This document shows positions 60,818 to 62,081 of a DNA stretch of 62,081 nucleotides, piece after piece. The notes under the pieces are model-generated. The model did no database searches and had not been told where the DNA came from. It was given only the letters and a program-made list of their open reading frames with translations. Each line of letters starts with the position of its first letter. Position 1 is the first letter of the stretch. This DNA comes from JBIOJM01 sp044450785 (lineage in GTDB: Bacteria; Planctomycetota; Planctomycetia; Isosphaerales; Isosphaeraceae), in contig JBIOJM010000015.1 of assembly GCA_044450785.1 (NCBI GenBank), positions 1 to 62,081 of the forward strand, given 5' to 3'. The position numbers and the translations under genes were made by a program.

Positions 60818-62081
60818 ATGAAGGCCGGCCGCAATGATCCCTGTCCGTGTGGCAGCGGCAAGAAGTACAAGAAGTGCTGTCTTTCCAGCGACCAGGAGGC
60901 GTCGTTGAGGCAAACGGCTGCGATTGCGCCTCCGCCTTCGCCGTTTGCACCACCTCGCTCGGTTCCCTTCCTCACACAGCAGCAACCGAAGACTACCGGG
61001 CCAACCGCACCGGCACGCGCCGCGGAAGCTCCAACACCTCCGCTGCCGCCAGATCCAGTCACCGAGAGAGCAGAGAGCCGCTGGCGGGAGTTCGAGTCTC
61101 AGAACGACGGGGGCCGGATTTCTGTCTTCCTCAAGACCCTGGAAGACGCGGAGTTGATGACGGACGACCTGGCCTTTGAGATGCTCCGCATCCTACACGC
61201 AGACGCCGTGAAGAGCGGCGGCCGCGCGCGCTTCGCGGAGTGCGTCGGCGCACTCCGCGAGCGCCGGCCCGAGGTGTTCGATCTAGGAGCTCGCTTCTAT
61301 CTGTCCTGGTGCTTGCTGGACGCATTGGCAGAGAGCCGGCAGGACGCTGTCCCCTCGCTGGCGCGGGAGCTGGCCGCGCGCGCCGGGCGTGACATCGATA
61401 TCTTCAACCGTGCCAGTGACGCCCTGGGATATCACGGCCAGTTGCACGTTCTCGTCGAGGCCCTCCGTATCGCGTGGCCGGTCGTGAAATCCTCCGACAA
61501 CGTGGTTCCCTGGGGGCGCTCAGAGTTTGCCGAGAAGGCGGTCAATCACGAGATCTTCGACTACCTCGAACACGCAGCCTCTCCCGATCCGGCCAATGCG
61601 GTCTTGCTCGATCGCGTCCACTTCTTTATCGAGGAGCCGCGCGAGGAATACCTCGGCGAATTCATCGGCGACCTGACGGGAAAGTCCGGGCGGGAGTGGC
61701 AGGCGGACGACTTCACCCTGAGGCCGCCCCGGAAAAGAAGCCGTGAAGATTGGGATTCTGAGCGGGAGGATAGACAGATCCCAGACCAGGGTGCGATCAA
61801 TCTGTCCCGGCTGATCAGCGAATTCGTCGGCTACCTACGCCGCGAGGAAGGAGTGCCCTTCCCACGGGGGGAACTGGTAAGGCAGGAGCTGTATCGCTAT
61901 CTCGTGCGGCGGAACGAGGGCGACCTCGATCCGCGTCCGAGCATGCTGGAGCAGGCGCTGCACCCCAACCGGAAACTGCCGAAACCGGGGCCCCCCCCCC
62001 CCCCCCCAATTCCAGAGCGGGGGACCCTAGGCCGTAAACAACCGGGTAATATTTGGGAGGTGAAACGGGGGGTTAAAAACA
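60818..62081 (+). CDS. SEC-C motif protein, partial (open at window end)
   Basis: The frame starts at ATG 60818 and has no stop to the end of the window, at least 421 codons. The N-terminus 'GRNDPCPCGSGKKYKKCCLS' is a complete SEC-C zinc motif (CPC...CC), as at the C-terminus of SecA and in many accessory proteins. A Pro/Ala-rich linker (residues ~28-90) follows, then a helical region ('FLKTLEDAELMTDDLAFEML', 'GARFYLSWCLLDALAESRQD', 'EEYLGEFIGDLTGKSGREW'). The codons after the C-run at 61991-62007 are doubtful. Function unknown; probably a metal-binding adaptor. Its frame carries no stop, which is why it is easy to miss. Confidence 0.72.
   Translation, partial: MKAGRNDPCPCGSGKKYKKCCLSSDQEASLRQTAAIAPPPSPFAPPRSVPFLTQQQPKTTGPTAPARAAEAPTPPLPPDPVTERAESRWREFESQNDGGRISVFLKTLEDAELMTDDLAFEMLRILHADAVKSGGRARFAECVGALRERRPEVFDLGARFYLSWCLLDALAESRQDAVPSLARELAARAGRDIDIFNRASDALGYHGQLHVLVEALRIAWPVVKSSDNVVPWGRSEFAEKAVNHEIFDYLEHAASPDPANAVLLDRVHFFIEEPREEYLGEFIGDLTGKSGREWQADDFTLRPPRKRSREDWDSEREDRQIPDQGAINLSRLISEFVGYLRREEGVPFPRGELVRQELYRYLVRRNEGDLDPRPSMLEQALHPNRKLPKPGPPPPPPIPERGTLGRKQPGNIWEVKRGVKN
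61991..62007. other. 17-C homopolymer at the window end
   Basis: Seventeen consecutive C followed by sequence of different character ('GGGTAATATTTGGGAGG', 'GGGGTTAAAAACA') to the end. It looks like a low-quality contig tail rather than biology, so the last ~90 bases should be treated with caution. Confidence 0.6.

Overview
The window reads as a fragment of a planctomycete genome, probably from the Isosphaeraceae/Gemmataceae side and probably a metagenomic contig. It is GC-rich with long antisense shadow ORFs. It carries the lineage's hallmark families: two PSCyt1-DUF1549-DUF1553 plus DUF1501 pairs, an ASPIC/UnbV protein, a heme-bearing copper monooxygenase-like protein, and three very different Ser/Thr kinases. 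The left edge cuts a phage/plasmid primase-like gene. The right edge runs into a 17-C homopolymer and doubtful sequence.

Layout. 1-8.4 kb: decayed or partial genes, a small membrane protein, an ASPIC/UnbV lipoprotein and two secreted proteins. 8.4-20.9 kb: a peroxiredoxin-kinase fusion, a HAD phosphatase translationally coupled to a cytochrome-type PSCyt/DUF1553 protein, then its DUF1501 partner and a second copy of the same pair. 20.9-22.6 kb: small and truncated ORFs, a lower-GC stretch and a Cys-rich mini-protein. 22.6-30.2 kb: a kinase with 14 WD40 repeats, a TlpA/thioredoxin-like gene with an in-frame TGA at the first active-site cysteine followed by a SECIS-like hairpin, and a kinase ending in a DNRLRE domain. 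30.6-39.2 kb: secreted hydrolases, a PQQ dehydrogenase, a GT-C glycosyltransferase and a Cu-monooxygenase-like cytochrome. 39.4-48.6 kb: a catabolic cluster (double cyclase, HpcH/HpaI aldolase, enolase-superfamily dehydratase, methyltransferase, IolD, IolE-like isomerase, MFS transporter), interrupted by a 23S-rRNA-IVP-type four-helix-bundle gene between heptamer repeat arrays. 48.6-53.4 kb: GMP reductase, a small membrane protein, and a radical SAM/SPASM protein divergent from protoporphyrinogen oxidase. 53.5-58.0 kb: a tight nucleoside salvage operon (upp-deoA/pdp-nupC-punA). 58.4 kb to the end: MBL hydrolase, LpxH-like phosphoesterase, PHP protein and a partial SEC-C protein.

The most notable observations are the candidate UGPC selenoprotein (26807-28072, minus), the soluble 2-Cys peroxiredoxin-kinase fusion (8410-9843), heptanucleotide tandem arrays of several different sequences but one period (one forming the tail of the IVP-type gene, with an opposite-orientation array before it), and a double cyclase whose two domains each keep a complementary half of the metal-binding motif. 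No CRISPR array, rRNA or tRNA was found. Functional assignments rest on motif recognition by eye; no database search was run.
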